Source: Deltaproteobacteria bacterium (GTDB lineage Bacteria; Myxococcota_A; Polyangia; Haliangiales; Haliangiaceae). From it: a DNA stretch of 56,229 nucleotides. Below, one piece after another: positions 1 through 8,161 of the stretch. Below the pieces are notes generated by a model that was not told where the DNA came from, made no database searches, and saw only the letters and a list, made by a program, of their open reading frames with translations. Position 1 is the first letter of the stretch. Each line of letters starts with the position of its first letter. Location: the NCBI GenBank assembly GCA_025353585.1, contig JANXOM010000159.1, positions 1 to 56,229 on the forward strand. Reading direction: 5' to 3'. The position numbers and the translations under genes are program-made.

Positions 1-1
1 C

Positions 2-397
2 GGCGCGGCCGCCCCGCCCGCCGTCATGCCGCTGGCGGACGCCGTCGCGGCCGCGGACCGACTCAGCAGCGCGGGCGATCCGGCGGGGGCCGCCGCGTTG
101 CTGGAGGGCGTCCGCACCCGGCCCGGCGACCCCGCCGCCGGTCTGGTCTCGTTCACCCTCGGCCGCCTGTACCTCGACGCGCTCGGCCAACCCGAGCGCG
201 CTGCCGCCGCGTTCGACGAGGTTGTCGCGCGGGGAAACCCGCGTAGCCTGCTCGAGGACGCGCACGCCCGGAGCGTCGAGGCCTGGGCCCGCGCGCATCG
301 ACCGGACCGCGCGGCGGCCGCGTTCGCCGCGTACGCCACCGCGTATCCGCAGGGTCGGCGGCTCGCCGCGGTCCGCGCGCTCCTCGAGACGCCATGA
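2..397 (+). CDS. C-terminal part of a TPR-type protein (5' end outside window)
   Basis: The frame is open from base 2 with no stop. The first ATG (base 26) sits inside an Ala/Pro-rich stretch with no ribosome site, so I read this as the tail of a longer gene cut by the window edge. The visible 130 or so residues form Ala-rich helical pairs with TPR-like spacing (a GRLYLDALGQPERAAAAF segment and a second RPDRAAAAFAAYA helix). Proteins of this build in myxobacteria are often FecR-like or TPR scaffold proteins downstream of ECF sigma genes. The function cannot be named from this fragment. Its stop overlaps the next start in an ATGA, implying translational coupling. Confidence 0.6.
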   Translation, partial: GAAAPPAVMPLADAVAAADRLSSAGDPAGAAALLEGVRTRPGDPAAGLVSFTLGRLYLDALGQPERAAAAFDEVVARGNPRSLLEDAHARSVEAWARAHRPDRAAAAFAAYATAYPQGRRLAAVRALLETP

Positions 398-1299
398 GCG
401 CCCGGGCCGCTGCCGTCGCGCTCGCGCTCGTGGTGTTGACCGGCGGCCGAGCGCGCGCCGATCACCTCCAGCTCCACGCCGAGCGGTGCGCGAGCCTCGA
501 TCCGGCCGCGCTCGATCTGGCCGTCCGCCGCGAGCTCGATCTCGATCCCGAGGTCGCGCGGCGCGTCGGCGCGGCGAGCGTGGCCATCGTGTGCGCGGAC
601 GGCATCCACGCGCGGGTCCAGCTCGCGCCGGAGGGCGCCGGTGGGCCCGTCGCGCGCGACCTCGACCTGAGCGAGGAGCCGCCGGCCTTGCGCGTGAAGC
701 TCGTCGCGCTGGCCATCGCCGAGCTCGTCGATATCGAGGCGGCGGCACCCGAGCCGGCCATGATCCCGCAGCCATCCAGCGATCCGGAGGACGCCCCGCC
801 GGCGCGCGTCGGGCCGGTCCGGGCGCCGGTGCGGCCGGTGGGCGTGACCCTCCGCGGCGGCATGCGGCTCGTGGCCGGCGATGCCGACCCGATGGTGACG
901 CTCGCCGCCGATCTCGACGAGGGCGTGGCGCGCGTCGGGCTCGTCGCGGCGCTCGGTGATGGCCGGCGCGAGTCCGGGCGACCGTACATCCTCGCCCTCA
1001 CGCTCGCGCGCACGCTCGCGTGCTCGCGGGGCCAGACCTCGGTGTGCCTCGTCGCGCGCGCCGAGGGCGGGTTCGCGGGCGCGTCGTTTCGGTCCGACGA
1101 CGAGCGGTTCATGGATCACAGCGTCTACGCGGGCTACGGCGACCTGACCGTCGGGTTCGAGATCCGCCGCCGGGTCGCGGGCTGGAACTGGCTCGCCGAT
1201 ATCGATCTCGGCGCGGCCGACGGGTTGATCGTCGAGTCTCCGTACCTCGAGCACCTCGACGGCCCGTTCGCGGTCGCGGCCCTCGGCATGACCTGGTGA
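394..1299 (+). CDS. Secreted hypothetical protein, possibly outer-membrane associated
   Basis: A 301-residue protein with a clear N-terminal signal peptide (basic start, hydrophobic VALALVVLTGG, likely cleavage after ARA). The start codon overlaps the preceding stop as ATGA. The mature part opens with a short domain containing two cysteines and an acidic helix. A Pro-rich linker follows around residues 125-150, then a segment with alternating hydrophobic residues and Gly that could form beta strands of a small barrel. I do not recognise a family. Its pairing with the upstream TPR protein suggests an envelope role, which is inference only. Confidence 0.65.
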   Translation: MSARAAAVALALVVLTGGRARADHLQLHAERCASLDPAALDLAVRRELDLDPEVARRVGAASVAIVCADGIHARVQLAPEGAGGPVARDLDLSEEPPALRVKLVALAIAELVDIEAAAPEPAMIPQPSSDPEDAPPARVGPVRAPVRPVGVTLRGGMRLVAGDADPMVTLAADLDEGVARVGLVAALGDGRRESGRPYILALTLARTLACSRGQTSVCLVARAEGGFAGASFRSDDERFMDHSVYAGYGDLTVGFEIRRRVAGWNWLADIDLGAADGLIVESPYLEHLDGPFAVAALGMTW

Positions 1300-1344
1300 C
1301 CGTCGGCGTGAGCCGATTCTCCTCCACGCGGGCACTACGTAGCG

Positions 1345-2697
1345 GTGCGCCGTACATCTCTCTCGGTCCTGCTCGTGGTGAGCGTCATTCTCCTCGTCCC
1401 CCACGTCGCGTTCGCGGCGGGCGGCGACTGCAACGCGTTCAGCGAGTACGAGCAACGCGGCTGGGCGTGGATGTACCTCGCGTCGTTCGGGTTCGGCTTC
1501 CTCACCTCGCTGACGCCGTGCGTTTACCCGATGATCCCGATCACGCTCGCGATCTTCGGCGCGCGGGGCGCGGACGTCACGAAGAAGCGCGCGCTGCTGC
1601 TCGCGACCGTCTACATCATCGGGATGGGCATCACGTACGCGGCCCTGGGCGTGACCGTCGCGCTCCTCGGCAAGACCGGGAGCTTCGGCACGCAGCTCGG
1701 CTCCCCGTACATCGTGGTCCCGATCGTCCTCCTGTTCGCGGCGCTCGCCGCATCGCTCTTCGGCGCGTTCGACCTCCAGCTGCCGAGCAGCGTCCAGCTG
1801 CGCCTGAACCAGATCGGCGGGAAAGGCTTCGGCGGCGCGTTCGCGATGGGCCTGGTCGGGGGGCTGATCGCCGCGCCGTGCACGGGGCCGTTCCTGCTCG
1901 GCCTGTTGACGTTCGTGGCGACCAGCCACAACGTCGTCGGCGGCGGCTCGCTCCTGTTCGTGTACGCGCTCGGCATGGGGGTCCTGTTCTGGGCCCTCGC
2001 CGCGTTCGCGATGGCCCTGCCCAAGAGCGGCGCGTGGATGGACGCGATGAAGTCGATCGGCGGCATGCTGCTGCTGTTCGCCGGCGTCTATTTCCTGCAG
2101 CCGCTGGTGCCGCAGATCAAGGACCTCGCCTCGGCCGACACGTGGTTCGCGGCGGTCATGCTCGGCGCGATCGCCATCGGCCTCGCCCTCGGCGCGGTGC
2201 AGCTGTCGTTTCACGGGCCCGCGGGACAGCGCGTCCGGAAGGCGATCGGCATCGCGCTCGTCGTCGGCGGCGCGTCCGGACTGTGGCTCTGGCACGACGC
2301 GCCGACCCAGCGCCTGCCGTGGATCTACGGCGACGAGACGCGGGCCTTCGACGCCGCGCGGGCGCAGGGCAAGGGCGTGATGGTCGACTTCGCGGCCAGC
2401 TGGTGCGGGCCGTGCCGCGAGCTCGAGAAGACGTTCGGCGACGCGGCGATCTCGGAGGCCGTGCTCGCCGACTTCATCCCGCTCAAGCTGGACGTCTCGA
2501 CGGACAACGATGCGAACGAGGCGCTCAAGGCGCGCTACGACACCCTGAGCTTGCCGGGCGTGGTCTTCCTGCGCGCGAACCGGACGCCGCTGCTCCACGT
2601 TCGCAAGGAGCTCGCGCCCGCGCCGATGCTCGACCGGATCCGCGCCGCGGCGGGCGCCCTTCACGGGGGAGCGCTGGATGCAACCTGCAACGATTGA
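1345..2697 (+). CDS. dsbD: DsbD-like thiol:disulfide interchange protein lacking the N-terminal alpha domain
   Basis: DsbD-type proteins carry electrons from cytoplasmic thioredoxin across the inner membrane to periplasmic thiol proteins. A signal peptide (GTG start, LSVLLVVSVILLVPHVAFA) is followed almost directly by the eight-helix membrane domain. That domain holds the two redox cysteines, C59 in SLTPCVYPM and C179 in AAPCTGPF. The C-terminal thioredoxin-like gamma domain carries ASWCGPC at residues 352-357. At 450 aa it is shorter than typical DsbD (about 565 aa) because the N-terminal immunoglobulin-like alpha domain is missing, as in ScsB/CcdA-thioredoxin fusions. The end overlaps the next gene by 20 bases. 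Confidence 0.9.
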   Translation: MRRTSLSVLLVVSVILLVPHVAFAAGGDCNAFSEYEQRGWAWMYLASFGFGFLTSLTPCVYPMIPITLAIFGARGADVTKKRALLLATVYIIGMGITYAALGVTVALLGKTGSFGTQLGSPYIVVPIVLLFAALAASLFGAFDLQLPSSVQLRLNQIGGKGFGGAFAMGLVGGLIAAPCTGPFLLGLLTFVATSHNVVGGGSLLFVYALGMGVLFWALAAFAMALPKSGAWMDAMKSIGGMLLLFAGVYFLQPLVPQIKDLASADTWFAAVMLGAIAIGLALGAVQLSFHGPAGQRVRKAIGIALVVGGASGLWLWHDAPTQRLPWIYGDETRAFDAARAQGKGVMVDFAASWCGPCRELEKTFGDAAISEAVLADFIPLKLDVSTDNDANEALKARYDTLSLPGVVFLRANRTPLLHVRKELAPAPMLDRIRAAAGALHGGALDATCND

Positions 2698-3397
2698 CCT
2701 CCCCCCGATGCCGGTGCTCGTCGTCCAGGACAACCCTCACCTCTCGAGCGCGCTCGCCGCGGGCCTGCGCGAGGATGGCTATCAGGTCGAGGTCGTCGCG
2801 ACGGGCGGCGCGGCCCTCCGCCGGCTCGAGCGCAAGGACATCGATGTCGTCGTGCTCGATCTGGGCCTCCCCGACATGGACGGGCTCTCCGTGGTCAGCG
2901 GCGCGCGGGATCGCGGGATCCACGTCCCGATCCTGATCCTCACCGCGCGCGACAACGTCGGCGACCGCGTCCGCGCGTTCGACAGCGGCGCGGATGACTT
3001 CATCGGCAAGCCCTACGTCTACGCCGAGCTCCTGGCGCGGCTCCGCGCGCTGATGCGGCGCGCCGCGGGACCGCGGTGGGCGCCGCGTGGCTGCAACGGG
3101 CTCGTGTTTCGCGACGACGATCTGGGCGTCTCGATCGGGGGCGAGAACGTGGTGCTGTCGCCGCGCGAGCACGCGCTGCTCGGGTTCTTTCTGCGACGCA
3201 ACGGCGAGGCGATCAGCCGGCGCGAGATCATGAAGCAGGTCTTCGGGTACGACTTCGAGACCGGCACGAACCTGGTCAACGTCCACATCGCTCACCTGCG
3301 CAGCAAGATCGGCGTGAGGGCCGTGGTCATCGAGACCGTACGGGGGTTCGGGTACCGGCTCCGCGCGGCCCTGCCGGGCGATGCCGGCGCGGGGTGA
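2678..3397 (+). CDS. OmpR/PhoB-type response regulator, no adjacent sensor kinase
   Basis: Receiver domain (about residues 10-125) plus winged-helix DNA-binding domain (about 140-235). Phosphoacceptor D61 lies in VVLDLGLPDMDG, the conserved Thr in LILTARD and the Lys in IGKPYVYAE. The acidic pocket reads VVQDN instead of the usual EDD/EDN, so one of the two Mg-binding acids is a Gln. The winged helix shows the typical SPREHALL start and VRGFGYRL end. ATG 2678 lies inside dsbD; an alternative ATG at 2708 immediately precedes the receiver and would start 10 bases after dsbD ends. No histidine kinase is visible nearby, so the partner is unknown. Confidence 0.88.
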   Translation: MQPATIDLPPMPVLVVQDNPHLSSALAAGLREDGYQVEVVATGGAALRRLERKDIDVVVLDLGLPDMDGLSVVSGARDRGIHVPILILTARDNVGDRVRAFDSGADDFIGKPYVYAELLARLRALMRRAAGPRWAPRGCNGLVFRDDDLGVSIGGENVVLSPREHALLGFFLRRNGEAISRREIMKQVFGYDFETGTNLVNVHIAHLRSKIGVRAVVIETVRGFGYRLRAALPGDAGAG

Positions 3398-3421
3398 CGT
3401 GGGTGACCGAAGAAGTTCGTT

Positions 3422-4051
3422 GTGTCCGGCTCCGGTTTGTCCTACCCAGGAGGCATGAACCCCGCATACATGGCCGGCTACGGCATGCAGCAGCAGCAGT
3501 ACCGCTCCGGGACGCCCCGCACGCTCGGGCTCCTGTCGATGATCTTCGGCGGCATCGTGGCCGTGATGTCGTTCTTTGGCCTCGTCGCCGGTTCTCAGTT
3601 CGGCGGCATGATGCAGACGACCGCGAGCCAGAAGGAGTACTTCGACGTCTACATGGCGCAGACGCACACGGTTGCGGTCGCGCAGAGCGCCGTGATGTTG
3701 CTGATGTCGGTCATCCTCATCTTCATCGGCAACGCGCAGCGCAAGTACTTGCGCTGGGCCGTGGGCGCGACGGTGAAGTGGAGCCTCGCCGGCCTCGTCT
3801 ACCTCGTCCTCAACGCGATCGTGCAGTTCGTGGTCGTGATGCCGGCGCTCGACCGCTTCATCGCGTCGATCTCGCACGGTGGCCTCGAGTCGCTGCCGAT
3901 GGGCGGCATCATGAAGTTCAGCGCGCTCATCGGCATCGCGATGTACGCCGCGTATCCGCTCGTGATGCTCTCCGCGTTCCGCAAGCCGCACAACATCGCG
4001 TCGATGGATCAGCCGGCGCTGCCGACCGCGACCGCGACCGTCCGCGCGTAG
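3422..4051 (+). CDS. Four-helix integral membrane protein of unknown function
   Basis: 209 residues with about four hydrophobic spans: near residues 37-60, 78-102, 118-142 and 160-185. The N-terminus is Gly/Tyr/Met/Gln-rich with a QQQQY stretch. I chose the GTG at 3422; an ATG at 3455 follows an AGGAGG only one base away, which is too close to act well as its ribosome site. The Gln-rich N-terminus plus multispan layout resembles the membrane protein at 49123-49863 in style, but I see no recognised family. Its stop is only 4 bases from the stop of the convergent CDF gene. Confidence 0.65.
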   Translation: MSGSGLSYPGGMNPAYMAGYGMQQQQYRSGTPRTLGLLSMIFGGIVAVMSFFGLVAGSQFGGMMQTTASQKEYFDVYMAQTHTVAVAQSAVMLLMSVILIFIGNAQRKYLRWAVGATVKWSLAGLVYLVLNAIVQFVVVMPALDRFIASISHGGLESLPMGGIMKFSALIGIAMYAAYPLVMLSAFRKPHNIASMDQPALPTATATVRA

Positions 4052-4055
4052 GCCG

Positions 4056-5084
4056 CTACCGCAGCGCGCCCGCGGCGGCCTGACCGCAGTCGTCGCCGAC
4101 GGCGGTGGGCTCGATCTGCACGGTGACGTGGCCGATCTTGAAGCGCCGCTTCATCTCGGCCGAGAGGTCCGCGATCATCCGCGGCGAGCACTTCTCCCAC
4201 GGCGCGACGAGGTGCGCCGTCATCGCGGTCTCCGTGGTGCTGGTCGACCAGATGTGCAGGTCGTGGACGCCGACCACGTTCGGCAGCGCGGCGAGGTACG
4301 CCTGCACGGCGACGGCGTCGATGTGGTCGGGGACCGCGTCGAGGATCAGGTTCAGCGCCTCGCGGAGGAGCTTCCAGGTGCCGTGCAGGATCACGACGGA
4401 CACGACGAGGCTCATGGCGGGATCGACCCACGCGAGCCCGGTGCGCCACACGACGAGCCCGGACACGACGACCGCGGCCGACACGACGGCATCCGCGACG
4501 AGGTGCAGGAACGCTCCGCGGATGTTGACGTCGCCCTCGCGGCCGCGCGCGAACAAGAGCGCGGACAGCCCGTTCAGGACCACGCCGAGCCCGGCGACGA
4601 GCGCCACGGTGCCGCCGTCGACCGCGGGCGCGGAGCCGATGCGCTGGACGGCCTCCCAGCCGACGCCGCCGATCGCGAACAGCACGAGGCCGCCGTTGCC
4701 GAGGGCCGCGAGGATCGTGGTGCGGCGGAGGCCATAGGTGCGCCGGGCGCTGCGCGCGCGCTTCGCGAGGACCGTGGCGCCCCAGGCCATGCCGAGGCCG
4801 AGGACGTCGCCCAGGTTGTGGGCGGCGTCGGCGAGGAGGGCAGTGGAGCCCGCGCGGAGGCCGGCGATGACGCCGACGACGACGAACGCGACATTCAGGA
4901 TCATGCCGACGAGAAACGCGCGCGTCATGCGGTCGGGCGGGGCGTGGTGATGGCCGCCGTGGTCGTGGTCGTGCCCGGCGTGGTCGTGCCCGGCGTGGTC
5001 GTGCCCGGCGTGGTCGTGCCCGGCGTGGTCGTGCCCGGCGTGGTCGTGCCCGGCGTGGTCGTGGTCGTGCGGAGGGGCGCTCAT
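4056..5084 (-). CDS. czcD: CDF-family cation (zinc-type) efflux transporter with His-rich N-terminus
   Basis: Proton-coupled export of divalent metal from the cytoplasm across the inner membrane. The first 45 residues are a histidine-rich tail built from six tandem GHDHA-type units. Six membrane helices follow, and a soluble C-terminal domain begins near residue 250. Helix 2 has ADAAHNLGD and helix 5 has HLVADAVVS. These HxxxD pairs form the metal site and, by family knowledge, favour zinc. ATG 5084 overlaps the stop of the RND pump gene (5081), so it is the last gene of the efflux operon. Neighbouring RND genes support a Zn/Co/Cd role; the exact metal cannot be read from sequence. Confidence 0.92.
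   Translation of the reverse strand: MSAPPHDHDHAGHDHAGHDHAGHDHAGHDHAGHDHAGHDHDHGGHHHAPPDRMTRAFLVGMILNVAFVVVGVIAGLRAGSTALLADAAHNLGDVLGLGMAWGATVLAKRARSARRTYGLRRTTILAALGNGGLVLFAIGGVGWEAVQRIGSAPAVDGGTVALVAGLGVVLNGLSALLFARGREGDVNIRGAFLHLVADAVVSAAVVVSGLVVWRTGLAWVDPAMSLVVSVVILHGTWKLLREALNLILDAVPDHIDAVAVQAYLAALPNVVGVHDLHIWSTSTTETAMTAHLVAPWEKCSPRMIADLSAEMKRRFKIGHVTVQIEPTAVGDDCGQAAAGALR
4965..5054 (-). repeat. Six exact 15-bp tandem repeats encoding the His-rich CDF tail
   Basis: Six in-frame copies of gtggtcgtgcccggc (plus-strand view), each coding for a five-residue GHDHA-like unit. A seventh degenerate unit reads on both sides. In-frame units let the metal-binding tail change length by slippage without breaking the gene. 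Confidence 0.9.
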
Positions 5085-8000
5085 CCGCGTCCCTTCCGAG
5101 CTGCCCAACGCATCCCCACGTTGTGGACCGCTTGATAGAAGGTCGGCAAGGCGAGGAGCGTAAAGATCGTCGAGGTCACGAGGCCGCCCACCATCACGAT
5201 GGCCAGGGGCCGCTCGATCTCTGTCCCGTGGAGCCGGAGCACGAGCAGCGGAAGCAGCCCGAGGATCGCCGTCGCGGCCGTCATCACCTTGGGCCGGACC
5301 CGGCCGATGCACGCTTCGCGTAGCGCGTCGGTGAACGGCGCCCCGGCCCCCAGGAGGCCGCGGGTCTGGGTCACGAGCACGAGGCCGTTCTGCACGGCGA
5401 TGCCGAACAGGCCGATGAGCCCGACGAGCGAGGAGACGCTCCAGCTCTCGTGGGCCAGCAGCAACGCCACGATCCCGCCGACGAACGCGCTCGGTAGCGT
5501 GGCCAGGATCACGACCGTCTCCGCGAGCGAGCCAAGCGCGATGTAGAGGAGCAGGAACACGGCGACGAGGGCGACCACGACGGCCACGATCAGCGCCTGC
5601 TGCGCGCGGGCCTGGCTCTCGACCTTGCCGCCGAGTTCGAGGAAGTAGCCCGGCGGCAGCGCGAGAGGGGCCAGCCGCTTTCGCACCTCGGCCGCGGTGG
5701 ACCCGAGGTCGCGGCCCGAGACCGTCGCCTCGATCGCGATCCGGCGGCTGCCGGCCTCGCGCTTGATCGTGCCGAGCCCGAAGGTCGGCGCGATCGTCGC
5801 CAGCTTGCCGAGCGGAATCCGCGATCCGTCGTGGCCGTCGACCATCAGCGAGGCGAGGGTCGCCGCGTCGCTGCGGAACTCCGGCGCGAGCTTGACCACC
5901 AGCTCGTAGCGGCGCTGCCCGACCCAGATCTGCGACACCGCTTGGCCGGCGAGGCCGGTCTGCACCGCCTCGATGACATCGCCCGGGGTGAGCCCGACGC
6001 GCGCGGCGGCCTCGCGATCGACCTGCACGGTGAGCTGGGGTAACCCGACGAGCGACTCGGGCCGTACGTCCTCGATCCCGCGCACGCCGCGCATCAGCGT
6101 GGCCGCCGCGTCCGCCAGGTCCGAGAGCTGCTGCGGGTCTGGCCCGAACACGCGCACCGAGAGATCCGCCGGCGTGCCCCCGAGCCCCTCGTCGATCCGC
6201 ATCCCGAGCGGGGTCGTGAACAGCGCGGAGACCCCGGGGACCTTCTCCACCGCGCGGCGCATGTGATCGGTCAGGGTCTTGCCGTGCGGCCGCTCCGGCC
6301 GGAGCAGGATCAGCACGTCGGAGACCGTATGCGGCATCGGGTCCTCGGTCCGCTCGGCGCGCCCGGTGCGCCGGACCACGTCCTCGACCTCCGGGAACGT
6401 GCGGAGCACGTCCTCGACGCGATGGTTGAGCCGGTTGACCTCGTCGAGCGAGGCCTCGGGCGGGAGGAACGTTTGCATCAGGATCGCGCCCTCGTCGAGC
6501 GGCGGCACGAAGTCCGAGCCGATGCGCGTCGCGGCCCACAGCGCGGGCGCGGTGATCGCGAGCGTCACGAGGGCGACGCGACCGGTGCGGCGCAGCGCGA
6601 CATCGAGGACGGGGCGGTACGCGCGCTTGAGCTGGCGCACGAGCCAGACATCGTCAGGCTTGCCGGCCGGGTGTGGGCGTAGCCCGTACGCCGCGAGCAG
6701 CGGGACCAGGGCGAGCGAGAGCGCGAGCGCGGCGAGGACGGCCGCGATGACGGCGCCCGCGAGCGGCTTGTACATCCGGCCCTCGATCCCCGACATCGAG
6801 AACAGCGGGATGAACACGGCGATCACGACGGCCGTCGCGAACGCGATGGGGCGCCCCACCTCCACGGCAGCGGCGAGGGCCACGCCGCGCCGGTCGCCGT
6901 CGCGGCGCTCCGTGATGCGATGGAGGACGTTCTCCACCACGATGATCGACGAGTCCACCAGCAGGCCGACCGCGATCGCGAGCCCGCCGAGCGTCATCGT
7001 GTTGATGCCGATCCCGGCGACGCGCATCAGCACGCCGGAGAGCGCGAGCGACGTCGGGAGCGTCAGCGTGACGATCAGCGCGGCGCGGACGTTGCCGAGC
7101 AACGCGAACAGCACGAGGGCGACGAGCCCTCCGCCGATCAGCACGGCGCGCGAGACGCCGCCGAGCGACGCCTCCACCAGCTGCGACTGGTCGTAGACGA
7201 TCCGGATCTGCACGCCCGTCGGGAGGCTGCCGTGGAGATCGGCGATGGCATCGCGGATCCCCGCCGCGACCTTCACGGTGTCCGCCCCGAACTGCTCGAC
7301 GATCCGGCAGCTGACGACCTCGCCCGCGAGCCGGTGGGCGATGCCCCGACGGACGGCGGCGGCCTCGCGCACGTCCGCCACGTCGCCGAGCAGGACCGGG
7401 GTAGTGCCGCGGATGGCCACGACCGTCGCGCGCAGCTCCTCGACGGTCTGGGCGCGTCCGGCCGCGTGCACCGTCCACTCCATCTGCGCCTCGGTGACGA
7501 AGCCGCCGGCCGCGCTGACGTTGGCCCCCTTCGCCGCGTGCATGACGTCGCCGAGGGACACGCCGCGCGCGGCCATGCGCTCGGGATCCATCTGGATCTG
7601 GTACTCGCGGAGGTACCCGCCGAGCCGCTCGACGGCGCCCACGCCGGGGACCGCGAGGAGCCGGTTCTTGACCTCGTTCTCGGCGAGGTCGCGCAGCGTC
7701 ATCAGATCCGCGGCGCCGGGATCCGCCTCGATCGTGAGCTCGAAGATCTCGTTGAGGCGGCCGGTGACGCCGGACAGGAGCGGCGGATCGGTGCCCGGCG
7801 GGACCTCGACCTGGCCGAGGCGCTCGACGACGAATTGCCGCGACTTCGCGTAGTCGGCGTCGGGCAAGAACTCGATCGTGACCTGCACGACGCCCAGGGT
7901 GGAGGTCGAGCGTACCCGCCGCACGTCTGGCAGTCCGGAGAGCGCGGTCTCGAACGGGATCGCGACGCGCATCTCGAGCTCGTCGGCGCTCATCGCCGCG

Positions 8001-8158
8001 TTCTGCACGATGATGTTGAAGGTCGGCGCGGACAGGTCAGGGAAGACATCGCGCGGGAGCTCGCGCATCCACGCGGCCCCGAGGATGGCGCCCGCGAGCG
8101 CGAGTACGAAGGCGACGACGGGCTTCCGGAAGCTCGCGGTGATGAGGCTGCCGATCAT
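5081..8158 (-). CDS. czcA: Heavy-metal efflux RND pump (CusA/CzcA family)
   Basis: Inner-membrane trimeric proton-driven pump that moves metal ions from periplasm or cytoplasm into a TolC-type channel. 1025 residues, the normal length, with twelve helices and two large periplasmic loops. The RND signature MSADELEMRVAIPFE is near residue 54. Helix 4 reads VGLLVDSSIIVVENV: the Asp and Glu typical of HME pumps are kept, but the first Asp of the CzcA DFGxxVD motif is replaced. The final helices carry VRPKVMTAATAILGLLPL. The gene lies three bases after the adaptor gene and overlaps the CDF gene by ATGA. The substrate is uncertain. Confidence 0.93.
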   Translation of the reverse strand: MIGSLITASFRKPVVAFVLALAGAILGAAWMRELPRDVFPDLSAPTFNIIVQNAAMSADELEMRVAIPFETALSGLPDVRRVRSTSTLGVVQVTIEFLPDADYAKSRQFVVERLGQVEVPPGTDPPLLSGVTGRLNEIFELTIEADPGAADLMTLRDLAENEVKNRLLAVPGVGAVERLGGYLREYQIQMDPERMAARGVSLGDVMHAAKGANVSAAGGFVTEAQMEWTVHAAGRAQTVEELRATVVAIRGTTPVLLGDVADVREAAAVRRGIAHRLAGEVVSCRIVEQFGADTVKVAAGIRDAIADLHGSLPTGVQIRIVYDQSQLVEASLGGVSRAVLIGGGLVALVLFALLGNVRAALIVTLTLPTSLALSGVLMRVAGIGINTMTLGGLAIAVGLLVDSSIIVVENVLHRITERRDGDRRGVALAAAVEVGRPIAFATAVVIAVFIPLFSMSGIEGRMYKPLAGAVIAAVLAALALSLALVPLLAAYGLRPHPAGKPDDVWLVRQLKRAYRPVLDVALRRTGRVALVTLAITAPALWAATRIGSDFVPPLDEGAILMQTFLPPEASLDEVNRLNHRVEDVLRTFPEVEDVVRRTGRAERTEDPMPHTVSDVLILLRPERPHGKTLTDHMRRAVEKVPGVSALFTTPLGMRIDEGLGGTPADLSVRVFGPDPQQLSDLADAAATLMRGVRGIEDVRPESLVGLPQLTVQVDREAAARVGLTPGDVIEAVQTGLAGQAVSQIWVGQRRYELVVKLAPEFRSDAATLASLMVDGHDGSRIPLGKLATIAPTFGLGTIKREAGSRRIAIEATVSGRDLGSTAAEVRKRLAPLALPPGYFLELGGKVESQARAQQALIVAVVVALVAVFLLLYIALGSLAETVVILATLPSAFVGGIVALLLAHESWSVSSLVGLIGLFGIAVQNGLVLVTQTRGLLGAGAPFTDALREACIGRVRPKVMTAATAILGLLPLLVLRLHGTEIERPLAIVMVGGLVTSTIFTLLALPTFYQAVHNVGMRWAARKGRG

Positions 8159-8161
8159 CGA

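Noticed and set aside
2525..3991. 488-codon open frame on the minus strand
   Set aside because: It lies antisense to the response regulator and membrane protein genes and translates to Arg/His/Asp-rich noise, the usual shadow of GC-rich coding DNA.
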